DNA from: Demequina subtropica
GTDB taxonomy: Bacteria > Actinomycetota > Actinomycetes > Actinomycetales > Demequinaceae
Length of the DNA stretch: 64,000 bases
Assembly: GCF_000971235.1 (NCBI RefSeq)
Contig: NZ_BBMB01000008.1
Span: 90,687 to 154,686, forward strand
Reading direction: 5' to 3'
The notes beneath the pieces are model-generated. The model worked only from the letters and a program-made list of their open reading frames with translations, did no database searches and was not told where the DNA came from. This document shows, in pieces, positions 56,527-64,000 of the stretch. Each line of letters starts with the position of its first letter. Position 1 is the stretch's first letter. The position numbers were made by a program, and so were the translations under genes.

Positions 56527-57721
56527 GCCTGCCGCCGCCACGGCCCACGTCGCGCGCGCGCTCGCCGCTCGCGTCTACGTCCCCACGCTCGTCGCGGAGA
56601 TCGGCATCGGGGCGATGCTCCCGGTGCTCGCCCTCACGGTGGTCGACATGGGGCACACCGCCGCCTTCGGCTCGCTCGCGGTCGCGGCGTACCAGCTGGG
56701 CAGGCTGCCCGGATCGGCCGTCGGCGGCGCGCTCACGCATCGTCTCGGCTCGGCGCATGCCGCGCTCGTGTCGCTCGGCCTCATCGGAGCGGGCGCGGCG
56801 GCGGCCGCGCTCGAGCCGGACCTTGCGGTCTTCATGGTCGGCGCGGTGCTCGTCGGTCTCGGACATGCGGCGTACCACGTGGCCCGTCAGGATCAGATCC
56901 TCGGCGTCATCAGCCACGAGGGCATCGCCCGCTCGCTCACCTCGCTCGCGGGGGTGTGGCGCATCGGGAACTTCATCGGACCGCTGATCGGCGCGGCCGT
57001 GATCGCGGCATGGGGCCTGCCCGCGACCTACTGGCTCGGGCTCGTGTGCATCGTCGCCGCGATGGCGCTCCTCGCGATCGTCGGCATGCGCGGCGACCGG
57101 CGCATCGTCCGTCCGCCGAGCCCGGCGAGCCTAAGGGAGGTGATCCGCGAGCATCGGCACGTCCTCGCGACGCTGGGCCTCACGGTGGTCGCGACGGGTG
57201 CGCTGCGCCAGGCGCGGATCGCGGTGATCCCGCTGTGGGCCGCGCACGTGGGACTCAGCCCCGAGGTGTCGACGCTCATCTTCTCGATCTCTGCGGGCAT
57301 CGACATGCTGCTGTTCTACCCGGCCGGGGCCACGATGGACCGACGCGGCCGGCTGTGGACCGCGGTGCCGTCATCCCTCCTGCTCGCCGCCGGTTTCCTG
57401 CTGCTGCCGCTCACGCACGGCGCGGCCCAGGTGACGGCGGCGGCGCTCGTCCTCGGCGTGGGCAACGGGTGGGGGTCGGGGCTCATCATGACGCTCGGCG
57501 CGGATGTGGCGCCTGTGCGCGGACGCTCGGTGTTCACCGGCGTGTGGATGGTGCTCCAGGACGTCGGCGGTCTCGCTGGCCCCGCGCTGGTGTCCGCGGG
57601 AGCGCTCATCGCTCTCCCCGTCGGATACGTCGCGGTCGGCGGCATCGGCCTCGCGGTGACCGCCGGGTTCCTCCGGTGGGTGCCGCGCGGACGACCGGCG
57701 CACGTGCACCGGTCGGACTGA
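56519..57721 (+). CDS. MFS transporter, apparently starting at a CTG codon
   Basis: 400 residues with 12 predicted membrane helices; the motif-A-like loop is LGRLPGSAVGGALTHRLG and a second-half copy is AGATMDRRGRLW. Substrate unknown; drug or metabolite efflux is typical. No ATG, GTG or TTG lies upstream of the first helix in frame; the only candidate is CTG at 56519, overlapping the DUF3027 stop by eight bases. The next ATG (56615) would remove most of helix 1. A start-region sequence error is the alternative. Convergent with the CAP gene, with no spacer. Confidence 0.82.
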   Translation: MTEPAAATAHVARALAARVYVPTLVAEIGIGAMLPVLALTVVDMGHTAAFGSLAVAAYQLGRLPGSAVGGALTHRLGSAHAALVSLGLIGAGAAAAALEPDLAVFMVGAVLVGLGHAAYHVARQDQILGVISHEGIARSLTSLAGVWRIGNFIGPLIGAAVIAAWGLPATYWLGLVCIVAAMALLAIVGMRGDRRIVRPPSPASLREVIREHRHVLATLGLTVVATGALRQARIAVIPLWAAHVGLSPEVSTLIFSISAGIDMLLFYPAGATMDRRGRLWTAVPSSLLLAAGFLLLPLTHGAAQVTAAALVLGVGNGWGSGLIMTLGADVAPVRGRSVFTGVWMVLQDVGGLAGPALVSAGALIALPVGYVAVGGIGLAVTAGFLRWVPRGRPAHVHRSD

Positions 57722-58576
57722 TCAGCGGAAGTTCTGAGTCGCGTACCACGTGGTGCCGTCGTCGGTGACGGCGGCACCCGCGCCCATCTGGGTGTACGCG
57801 GGGTTCATGAGGTTCGCGCAGTGCCCGGACGAGTAGACCCAGTTGACGTGGAGCTTGTTCATGGCCGTCGACTCGGACATGCCGGTCGAGCGGTACGCGA
57901 CGCCCACGTTCTCCGCTCCCGGTCGCGACGGGTTGTGCGCTAGGGCGTCGGCCGGCGCATCGGTCTTCGAGTCGCTCGCCGCCATCGACCTCGACCAGGA
58001 CTGTGCCGCGGAGGCCAGCGAGCCCGACCACGTGAGCGGCGCGATCCCGGCCTTGGCGCGCTCAGCGTTCGCCGCGGCGAGGAGCCCGCTCACGCTCGAG
58101 GCGCCCGACGGCGCCTGCGGGTTGGCGCAGTAGGCGGTGAAGTCGACCTTGGTGCTCTTCTTCGAGGTCGAGCCGGAGGAGGTCGAGGTGGACGATGAGG
58201 TCCCCGAGCTGGACTTCGACGTCGAGCTCGAGGCGCTCGGGCTCGAGCCGCCGGACGATGCGGGGGTCGAGGTCGCGGTCGGCGTGGGGGTCGGCGTGGG
58301 CGTGGGCTTCGGCTTGGTGACCTCGACCGTGTGCGTCCGCGGGGCCTCGACGCCGTCGGCGGAGGCGGTGATGGTGGGCAGCGCCTGGGGCTGCTGGTCC
58401 TCGACGGCGGGTGCGTCGATCGCGTCCTGCGCGTAGGAGGCGGTGGCGGGGGCGAAGGTGTAGGCGCTGGCGAGCACCGTCGAGGCGATCACGACCGGCA
58501 GCCCGCCGAGCAGGATGGCCGGAGCGTGACGACGACGTCGGCGGTTGCGCTCCAGCACATCCTGCATCTCGGTCAT
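57722..58576 (-). CDS. Secreted CAP/SCP-domain protein
   Basis: 284 residues: cytoplasmic Arg-rich N terminus, one membrane or signal helix (about 20-42), a Pro-Thr repeat (PTPTPTPTPT) and a Ser/Thr-rich linker, then a CAP domain (about 160-284) with NAERAKAGIAPLTWSGSLASAAQSWS, HNPSRPGAENVG and SSGHCANLMNPAYTQMGAG. CAP proteins have been linked to lipid binding or wall functions; role unknown here. Its ATG overlaps the serC stop by four bases. Confidence 0.88.
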   Translation of the reverse strand: MTEMQDVLERNRRRRRHAPAILLGGLPVVIASTVLASAYTFAPATASYAQDAIDAPAVEDQQPQALPTITASADGVEAPRTHTVEVTKPKPTPTPTPTPTATSTPASSGGSSPSASSSTSKSSSGTSSSTSTSSGSTSKKSTKVDFTAYCANPQAPSGASSVSGLLAAANAERAKAGIAPLTWSGSLASAAQSWSRSMAASDSKTDAPADALAHNPSRPGAENVGVAYRSTGMSESTAMNKLHVNWVYSSGHCANLMNPAYTQMGAGAAVTDDGTTWYATQNFR

Positions 58577-59697
58577 GTCAGCAATCTCTCCACGAGGTAG
58601 TCCATCGACTGCACCAGGCGGCTCACGTCCTCCGGATCCACCGCGGGATACACGCCCACGCGGATCTGGTTCCGGCCAAGCTTCCTGTACGGATCAATAT
58701 CGACAACCCCTTGAGCGCGCAGGTGCCTGCGCAGCTCGGCGCTGTCGACGCTCTGGTGCAGATCGATGGTCGCAACCACGGGGGAGCGGAGGCCAGGGTC
58801 TGTGACGAATGTCTCAGTCCATCCGGTTCGTGCCGCCCAGTCGTAGAGCAGGTCGGACGAGGCGCGCGAGCGCGCGGCGGTGAAGGGCAGGCCCCCGCCC
58901 GCGAGCATCCACTCGAGCTGCGCGCGCATGAGCACGAGCGTCGCCACCGCGGGTGTGTTGAGCGTCTGCTCGGCGCGCGAGTTGTCCAGCGCGACCTTGA
59001 GGGACAGCGACTCGGGGATCCACCGCCCGCTCGCCGCGATCTCATCGATCCGCGCGATCGCCGCCGGGGACACGATCGCGAACCACAGGCCGCCGTCCGC
59101 CGCGAAGCTCTTCTGGGGCGCGAAGTAGTAGACGTCCGCCTGCGCGATGTCGACCTCGACCCCGCCGGCCGCGGAGGTCGCGTCGACCACCGTGAGCGCC
59201 TCGCCGATGCCCTCCGGCCGGACGACGGGCACGCAGACGCCGGTCGACGTCTCGTTGTGCGGCCACGCGTAGACGTCGATGCCGGGCTCGGCCTCGGGCA
59301 GGACGGCGCCTCCCGGCGCCACGGTGCGGATGGACGATGCGCCCAGGTGGGGGGCGGCGTCGGTCGCCTTGGCGAACTTCGACCCGAACTCCCCGAACGC
59401 GCAGTGCTGGGCGCGCTCGCGCACGAGCGAGAACGCCGCCGCGTCCCAGAACATCGTCGAGCCGCCGTTGCCGAGCATCACCTCGTAGCCGGCGGGCAGC
59501 GCGTAGAGCTCCCCCAGCATCGCGCGGATGTCGCGCACGAGGTTCTTCACGGGCGCCTGGCGATGGGACGTGCCGAGCACCCCGGGCTGGCTCGCGACCA
59601 GGGCGTCCACCTGCGCGTCGGTGACCTTGGACGGCCCCGAGCCGAAGCGTCCGTCACGGGGCAGCAGGGCAGGCGGGATCTCGATGATGTCCGTCAT
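58573..59697 (-). CDS. serC: Phosphoserine transaminase
   Basis: 374 residues, PLP enzyme of serine synthesis converting 3-phosphohydroxypyruvate and glutamate to phosphoserine. The PLP lysine is in YYFAPQKSFAADGG. FGSGPSKVTD at the N terminus and NGGSTMFWDAAAF are typical of the actinobacterial form. Leaderless start at ATG 59697. Translationally coupled to the CAP gene downstream. Confidence 0.93.
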   Translation of the reverse strand: MTDIIEIPPALLPRDGRFGSGPSKVTDAQVDALVASQPGVLGTSHRQAPVKNLVRDIRAMLGELYALPAGYEVMLGNGGSTMFWDAAAFSLVRERAQHCAFGEFGSKFAKATDAAPHLGASSIRTVAPGGAVLPEAEPGIDVYAWPHNETSTGVCVPVVRPEGIGEALTVVDATSAAGGVEVDIAQADVYYFAPQKSFAADGGLWFAIVSPAAIARIDEIAASGRWIPESLSLKVALDNSRAEQTLNTPAVATLVLMRAQLEWMLAGGGLPFTAARSRASSDLLYDWAARTGWTETFVTDPGLRSPVVATIDLHQSVDSAELRRHLRAQGVVDIDPYRKLGRNQIRVGVYPAVDPEDVSRLVQSMDYLVERLLT

Positions 59698-59703
59698 GGC
59701 ATC

Positions 59704-59709
59704 ACTGTA
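59704..59709 (-). promoter_or_regulatory. -10 element for serC
   Basis: TACAGT on the minus strand, six bases before the ATG. Only 32 bases separate the divergent serC and manA start codons. Confidence 0.5.
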
Positions 59710-59729
59710 GTGGCGGCGGTGCTGGCATC

Positions 59730-60944
59730 ATGGCGCACGTGTACCGCCTTACGCCCGCCCTTCAGAACTACGCATGGGGGATGACCGAGGTCCTCGAGGA
59801 CCTGGTCGGACTCCCCGTGTCCGGAGACCCCGTCGCCGAGGCGTGGTGGGGGGCGCACACCTCCGCGCCCGCGCTCGCCACGGCCGCGCATCACGACGGC
59901 GCGGACGAGCTCGGCATGCACCCCGGCGAGAGCGCTCCGCTGGATGCGTTGATCGCGCGCGCTCCCGAGGCGATGCTGGGCCCCGACCTCGCCTCCCGGT
60001 GGGAGCGGCTCCCGTACCTTCTCAAGGTGCTCGCGATCGCCAAGCCGCTCTCGCTTCAGGTGCACCCGACGCTCGACCAGGCCGAGGCCGGCTTCAAGGA
60101 CGAGGAGGGTCGCGGAGTTCCCGTCGACGCGGCCACGCGCACCTTCAAGGACCGCTCGCACAAGCCCGAGATGATCGTCGCGCTCACCCCGATGACGCTC
60201 CTCGCGGGCTTCCGTCCCGCATCGGCCGTCGCGAAGGACCTGGTGTGGCTCGACCAGCCCTGCACCCGGCGGTGGGCCGAGGACCTCGCGAACGCGACCG
60301 AGCCGACGGTGGCGCTCGGCGAGTACATCCAGCGCGTGCTGCGCGACCCCGAGGCGCCCGCCGCGCTCGCCGCGCTCGTGGAGGTGGGCGGCCGCTCCGG
60401 CGTGCCCGAGTCGCTCGCCGTCGCCTCCGCCGCGGCGCTCGAGTTCCCCGGCGATCCCGGCGCCCTGGTCGCCGTCGCCCTCAACGTCGTGCGCCTCACC
60501 CCGGGCCAGGCATGCTTCACCGGCGCGGGCGTCATCCACTCGTACCAGTCGGGCGTCGGCGTGGAGATCATGGCGAACTCCGACAACGTGGTGCGCGCCG
60601 GCCTCACCCCGAAGCCCGTCGACATCGACCTCCTCGTGGAGCTCACGGACGGCACGCCGACGCCGCCCCCGGTGGTCGTGACCGAGTCCGAGGGGGTGGC
60701 GACCCGCTACCCGGCGCCCGTCGACGAGTTCGCCCTCACCATGGTGGAGCGAGGCACCGCAGCGTTCGCGGCCGGGCCCCGCATCGTCCTCGCCGTGGAC
60801 GGCACCGCGACGGTCCACGGGGACCGCGGATCGCTGAGCCTGAGGCGCGGCGAGGCGGCCTTCGTCCCGTTTGCGGATGGTCGTCTGATTGTGGACGCGG
60901 TGGGCTCCGCCGTGGTCGTCGAGGTCCCGGCTCGCATGCGCTGA
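59730..60944 (+). CDS. manA: Mannose-6-phosphate isomerase, class I
   Basis: 404 residues, zinc enzyme interconverting fructose-6-P and mannose-6-P. LQVHPTLDQAEAGF (zinc His), HKPEMIVAL (Glu) and FTGAGVIHSYQSGVGVEIMANSDNVVRAGLTPK (His, conserved loop) are type I signatures. It feeds GDP-mannose for glycans, fitting the following ugd gene. Divergent from serC. Confidence 0.94.
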   Translation: MAHVYRLTPALQNYAWGMTEVLEDLVGLPVSGDPVAEAWWGAHTSAPALATAAHHDGADELGMHPGESAPLDALIARAPEAMLGPDLASRWERLPYLLKVLAIAKPLSLQVHPTLDQAEAGFKDEEGRGVPVDAATRTFKDRSHKPEMIVALTPMTLLAGFRPASAVAKDLVWLDQPCTRRWAEDLANATEPTVALGEYIQRVLRDPEAPAALAALVEVGGRSGVPESLAVASAAALEFPGDPGALVAVALNVVRLTPGQACFTGAGVIHSYQSGVGVEIMANSDNVVRAGLTPKPVDIDLLVELTDGTPTPPPVVVTESEGVATRYPAPVDEFALTMVERGTAAFAAGPRIVLAVDGTATVHGDRGSLSLRRGEAAFVPFADGRLIVDAVGSAVVVEVPARMR

Positions 60945-60952
60945 CGAGCCAC

Positions 60953-60958
60953 TAGCCT
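60953..60958 (+). promoter_or_regulatory. -10 element for ugd
   Basis: TAGCCT, seven bases before the ATG; leaderless mRNA predicted. Confidence 0.55.
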
Positions 60959-60965
60959 GGGGCGC

Positions 60966-62300
60966 ATGACTATGCGCATCTCTGTCTTCGGCACCGGTTA
61001 CCTCGGTGCCACGCACGCGGCGGGCATGGCCGAGCTCGGCCACGAGGTGATCGGCGTCGACATCGACCCCGCCAAGATCGAGCGCCTCCAGCGGGGCGAG
61101 GTCCCGTTCTTCGAGCCTGGACTCCCGGAGCTGCTCCGTAAGCACGTCGACTCGGGGCGCCTGCGCTTCACCACCGACGCCGCGGAGGCGGCGGAATTCG
61201 CCGACGTGCACTTCATCGGCGTGGGCACGCCGCAGAAGAAGGGTGAGAACGCGGCGGACATGCGGTTCGTCGACGCCGTGATCGACACGCTCGCACCGCT
61301 GCTCACGCGGCCCGCCGTGATCCTCGGCAAGTCGACCGTGCCGGTGGGCACGGCGGCGCGTCTGGCCGCGCGTGTCCGTGAGCTCGCCCCGGTGGGCGAG
61401 CAGGCCGAGCTCGGCTGGAACCCCGAGTTCCTGCGCGAGGGCTTCGCGGTCGAGGACACGCTTCGTCCCGACCGGCTGGTGCTCGGCATCGACAAGGCGC
61501 ACCCGGGCCGCGTCGAGGAGGTCGCGCGCGAGGTGTACGCGGATGCGATCTCGCGCGACACCCCGTTCCTCACGACGGACCTCGCGACGGCCGAGCTGGT
61601 GAAGGTCAGCGCGAACGCGTTCCTCGCGACCAAGATCTCCTTCATCAACGCCGTAGCCGAGGTGTGCGAGGTCACCGGCGCTGACGTGGCGGACCTGGCC
61701 GACGCGATCGGTCACGACGTGCGCATCGGCCGCAAGTTCCTCGGGGCAGGGCTCGGATTCGGCGGCGGCTGCCTGCCCAAGGACATCCGCGCCTTCATGG
61801 CGCGAGCGGGCGAGCTGGGCGTCGACCAGGCGCTCACGTTCCTGCGCGAGGTCGACAACGTCAACATGCGTCGCCGCGACCATGTCGTCGACCTCGCCGC
61901 GCGTGAGGTCGGCGGCTCGCTCAAGGGTGCGCGCATCGCCGTCCTCGGCGCCGCGTTCAAGCCGAACTCGGACGATGTCCGCGACTCGCCGGCGCTCGAC
62001 ATCGCGGGCCGCCTCCACCTCGCGGGCTCGGACGTGCGCGTGTTCGACCCCGAGGCGATGAAGAACGCGGAGCAGGTGTGGCCGACGCTCAACTTCGCGG
62101 AGAGCGCGCTCACCGCGTGCCTCGACGTGGACCTGGTCATCGTCGCGACGGAGTGGTCCGAGTTCCGTGAGCTCGATCCGATGGCGCTCAAGGGGCGCGT
62201 CACCTGCCCCGTCGTCATCGATGGACGCAACTGCCTGCCGACCGAGCAGTGGACCGACGCGGGCTGGCGCTACATCGGGCTGGGTCGCCACGCGTCATGA
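60966..62300 (+). CDS. ugd: UDP-glucose 6-dehydrogenase
   Basis: 444 residues; oxidises UDP-glucose to UDP-glucuronate. The NAD motif is ISVFGTGYLGATHAAGMAELGH and the catalytic Cys is in GFGGGCLPKD. GKSTVPVGTA and FNPEFLREG-like NPEFLREGFA are family features. UDP-glucuronate would serve exopolysaccharide or wall polymers. Its stop overlaps ideR by four bases. Confidence 0.94.
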   Translation: MTMRISVFGTGYLGATHAAGMAELGHEVIGVDIDPAKIERLQRGEVPFFEPGLPELLRKHVDSGRLRFTTDAAEAAEFADVHFIGVGTPQKKGENAADMRFVDAVIDTLAPLLTRPAVILGKSTVPVGTAARLAARVRELAPVGEQAELGWNPEFLREGFAVEDTLRPDRLVLGIDKAHPGRVEEVAREVYADAISRDTPFLTTDLATAELVKVSANAFLATKISFINAVAEVCEVTGADVADLADAIGHDVRIGRKFLGAGLGFGGGCLPKDIRAFMARAGELGVDQALTFLREVDNVNMRRRDHVVDLAAREVGGSLKGARIAVLGAAFKPNSDDVRDSPALDIAGRLHLAGSDVRVFDPEAMKNAEQVWPTLNFAESALTACLDVDLVIVATEWSEFRELDPMALKGRVTCPVVIDGRNCLPTEQWTDAGWRYIGLGRHAS

Positions 62301-62977
62301 GCGATCTCATCGACACGACGGAGATGTACCTCCGCACCATCTACGAGCTGATCGAGGACGGCGTCACCCCGATGCGCGCCCGCCTCGCCGAGCACCTGGG
62401 CCACGCCGGCCCGACGGTCTCGCAGACGATCGCGCGCATGGAGCGGGACGGGCTCGTGGTGGTCACCCCCGACCGCCACCTCGAGCTCACGGAGCATGGG
62501 CGCGAGCTCGCGATGCGGGTGATGCGCAAGCACCGCCTCGCGGAGCGGCTGCTCACCGACGTCATCGGCCTCGACCTCTCGCACGTCCACGAGGAGGCGT
62601 GCCGGTGGGAGCATGTGATGAGCGAGCGTGTCGAGATGCGCCTGCTCGAGATCCTCGGCGAGCCGACCGTCTCGCCGTACGGCAACCCCATCCCGGGACT
62701 CGACGAGCTGGGCGCCGCTGACGCCGCGCTGGTGCCCGACGAGCGCGGCCTCACGGACCTCGCGGACGCCGGTGTGACGCGCGTCACAGTCACCCGCATC
62801 GGTGAGCACCCGCAGGCGGACCTCCAGCTGCTCTCCGAGATGGTCGAGAACGGCCTCCTGCCAGGCGCGATCGTCGGGCTGGCGGCGCAGGACGATGCGG
62901 TGGTGGTCACGGTGGCCGACAAGCGGGGTGTTCTGGGCCGAGATCAGGCCCGCCACATCTTTGGCTTGCCTTCCTAG
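62297..62977 (+). CDS. ideR: Iron-dependent repressor (DtxR/IdeR family)
   Basis: 226 residues. Winged helix (GPTVSQTIARMERDGLV), dimerisation domain and C-terminal SH3-like domain. All DtxR metal ligands occur at canonical positions: His79, Glu83 and His98 (ancillary site); Met10, Cys102, Glu105 and His106 (primary site). Cys102 favours iron over manganese sensing. It should repress iron uptake with Fe(II). Translationally coupled to ugd. Confidence 0.92.
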   Translation: MSDLIDTTEMYLRTIYELIEDGVTPMRARLAEHLGHAGPTVSQTIARMERDGLVVVTPDRHLELTEHGRELAMRVMRKHRLAERLLTDVIGLDLSHVHEEACRWEHVMSERVEMRLLEILGEPTVSPYGNPIPGLDELGAADAALVPDERGLTDLADAGVTRVTVTRIGEHPQADLQLLSEMVENGLLPGAIVGLAAQDDAVVVTVADKRGVLGRDQARHIFGLPS

Positions 62978-62993
62978 CGTTCTTTGATAAATT
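62966..62993 (+). promoter_or_regulatory. Promoter for the second NlpC/P60 gene
   Basis: -35 TTGCCT (62966-62971) and -10 TAAATT (62988-62993) with a 16-base spacer, overlapping the end of ideR. It implies a leader of about 130 bases. The leader holds a small hairpin (ACGCTCG and CGAGCGT near 63056-63081). Confidence 0.45.
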
Positions 62994-63129
62994 TTCGGTA
63001 ACAACGACGGCCTTGAAGGCATGGAGACCATCTCCGCCGCGCCCCCCACAAGACGAAACGCTCGAAGATGACGCGAGCGTAGGGGTGCAGAAACATCGAC
63101 GCGCACGGGGCGCGGAAGGAACGAAAACT

Positions 63130-63864
63130 TTGAAGTACGGATACATGCGCGCCAAGACGCGCGCGGTGGCCGCGGCCACGGGTGCAGCACTCGTGGTGGT
63201 CCCCCTGACCGGAGCCGCAGCCGCCGCCCTGGTGACCGACGACTCGTCGGGCACCGGCACCGTCCTTGATGCGGCCGCCGCCTACACGAGCGACGTGGCC
63301 GACATCCCCGAGGTGACGACCGCCGCCAAGAAGAGCGCCTACGAGATCGACACGCCGACCGTCAAGGTCAAGGTCCCGCCGCCGCCGGAGCCCGAGCCGG
63401 AGCCCGTGGTCGAGGAGACCACCGCGCCCAGCACGACGAGCGGCACCACGACCGTCTCGCGGAGCGAGTCGACCTCGTCGTCGTCCTCCTCGTCGTCGTC
63501 CTCGACCGCGTCGTCGGCGAACGTGCAGGCCGCGATCAGCGGCTCGGCGGTCATCGCCGAGGCCTCGAAGTACGTGGGCACGCCCTACCGTTCGGGTGGC
63601 TCGACGCCGGCCGGCTTCGACTGCTCCGGCTTCGTGTCGTACGTCTACGGCCAGCTCGGCATCTCGCTGCCGCGCTCGTCGGGCGCCTACTACTCGGTCG
63701 GCACGCGCGTGTCGAACCCGCAGCCGGGCGACATCATCGTCTCGCCGGGCCACGTCGCGATCTACGCGGGCCCGAACCTGCAGATCGACTCGCCGCGCCC
63801 CGGCAAGACCGTCCAGTTCCGCGCGATCTGGCAGTCGAGCCCGGTCTACGTCCGCGTGACCTGA
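63130..63864 (+). CDS. Secreted NlpC/P60 (C40) peptidoglycan hydrolase, short form
   Basis: 244 residues: signal peptide (TRAVAAATGAALVVVPLTGAAAAA), a Pro/Glu segment (PPPPEPEPEPVVEETT), a linker with a run of ten serines, and a C40 domain (about 135-244) with catalytic Cys in GFDCSGFVSYVYG and His in GHVAIYAG. TTG 63130 follows GGAAGGA at proper spacing; ATG 63145 lacks such a site. It lacks the long coiled coil of the first NlpC/P60 protein, so it probably acts freely in the wall. Confidence 0.87.
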   Translation: MKYGYMRAKTRAVAAATGAALVVVPLTGAAAAALVTDDSSGTGTVLDAAAAYTSDVADIPEVTTAAKKSAYEIDTPTVKVKVPPPPEPEPEPVVEETTAPSTTSGTTTVSRSESTSSSSSSSSSSTASSANVQAAISGSAVIAEASKYVGTPYRSGGSTPAGFDCSGFVSYVYGQLGISLPRSSGAYYSVGTRVSNPQPGDIIVSPGHVAIYAGPNLQIDSPRPGKTVQFRAIWQSSPVYVRVT

Positions 63865-63878
63865 TCCTCACGTGTCGC

Positions 63879-63913
63879 ACGAGGGCCGCCACCGTCTCGG
63901 TGGCGGCCCTCGT
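63879..63913 (+). terminator. Terminator after the second NlpC/P60 gene
   Basis: ACGAGGGCCGCCACCG / CGGTGGCGGCCCTCGT, a perfect 16-bp stem with a TCT loop. The remaining 87 bases to the window end hold one GCATCGTC motif and no recognisable gene. Confidence 0.8.
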
Positions 63914-64000
63914 CGCGTCCGGGGCCGGCGCATCGTCACGCCGCGCCGCGCGTGCGCTGCGCCGCCCCTCCTCCCGCGAGGTGCTCAGTGCTCGAATCGC

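Noticed and set aside
59694..62291. An 865-codon minus-strand frame
   Set aside because: It opposes manA and ugd, both of which have clear motifs; the antisense product is low-complexity and has no domain.
62297..62977. Manganese regulator MntR
   Set aside because: Length, SH3-like tail and Cys102 with the full DtxR ligand set point to the iron-dependent DtxR/IdeR branch.
62994..63129. c-di-AMP (ydaO) riboswitch before the NlpC/P60 gene
   Set aside because: The conserved GGGGAACC and GGGTGAATC-like segments were not found in the leader.
63970..64000. Truncated third copy of repeat family C at the right edge (GTGCTCAGTGCTC)
   Set aside because: Only about ten bases match and the rest lies outside the window, so it cannot be supported.

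Overview
The window is a very GC-rich chromosome segment (roughly 70 percent or more by eye) with actinobacterial hallmarks: Lsr2, CarD next to an LpqE-like lipoprotein, SenX3-RegX3 with a divergent phoU, DUF3180, DUF3263, DUF3027 and DUF4032 proteins, an orphan UgpC/MsiK-type ATPase and many leaderless starts. A folB-folK fusion and a secreted CBM2-GH6 cellulase suggest a Micrococcales bacterium such as Cellulomonadaceae or Demequinaceae. The genus is an inference. Nearly all genes are chromosomal housekeeping genes. No phage, insertion sequence with a transposase, CRISPR array or rRNA was seen. No gene-free stretch exceeds 300 bases.

Layout. 1-5432: NlpC/P60 hydrolase, ppa, dacB, tilS, hpt. 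5450-6629: a DUF559 gene between two inverted copies of a 118-bp repeat, splitting the usual hpt-ftsH pair. 6706-16242: ftsH, folate genes (folE, folP, folB-folK), DUF3180, two bacterial PH-domain membrane proteins, a DUF2520 dehydrogenase, panC, panD. 16413-22614: nadB and nadC, separated by a CoA-disulfide reductase/rhodanese, an acyltransferase and a CstR-like repressor. 22740-26308: lysS, small membrane proteins, lsr2, a lactonase-like propeller. 26330-27979: an ArsR-permease-thioredoxin operon. 28209-36835: gpmA, a DUF3592 protein, then the phosphate regulon (phoU, senX3-regX3, pstSCAB). 36986-43584: lpqE, carD-ispD-ispF, cysS, rlmB, DUF4032 kinase-like protein. 43694-50149: sugar-ABC ATPase, Ser/Thr kinase, MauE-DsbA pair, tRNA-Thr(UGU), ung, DUF3263, LytR_C protein. 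50273-56526: CIRCE-controlled groEL, DUF4031, GH6 cellulase, WXG100, HD protein, cold-shock protein, DUF3027. 56519-63864: MFS transporter, CAP protein, serC, manA, ugd-ideR, second NlpC/P60 protein.

Three signals go beyond routine annotation. (1) The decamer GGACGATGCG occurs about 36 times on the two strands together by eye, far more than base composition predicts. It lies in coding regions, where it uses disfavoured codons, and in many intergenic gaps, once as a hairpin between convergent genes. It resembles a DNA uptake, Chi-like or segregation motif. (2) A CsoR-family repressor has the two-cysteine, no-histidine pattern of persulfide sensors (CstR). Matching ATACCCC-GGGGTAT operators precede its own gene, the CoA-disulfide reductase/rhodanese gene and the ArsR-permease-thioredoxin operon, which suggests a reactive-sulfur regulon. 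(3) Three families of 95-130 bp inverted-repeat elements (A: 4 copies, B: 6, C: 2) sit almost always just after stop codons. One pair brackets the DUF559 gene.

Starts were often chosen by a -10 hexamer TANNNT six or seven bases before the start codon, which implies leaderless mRNAs.
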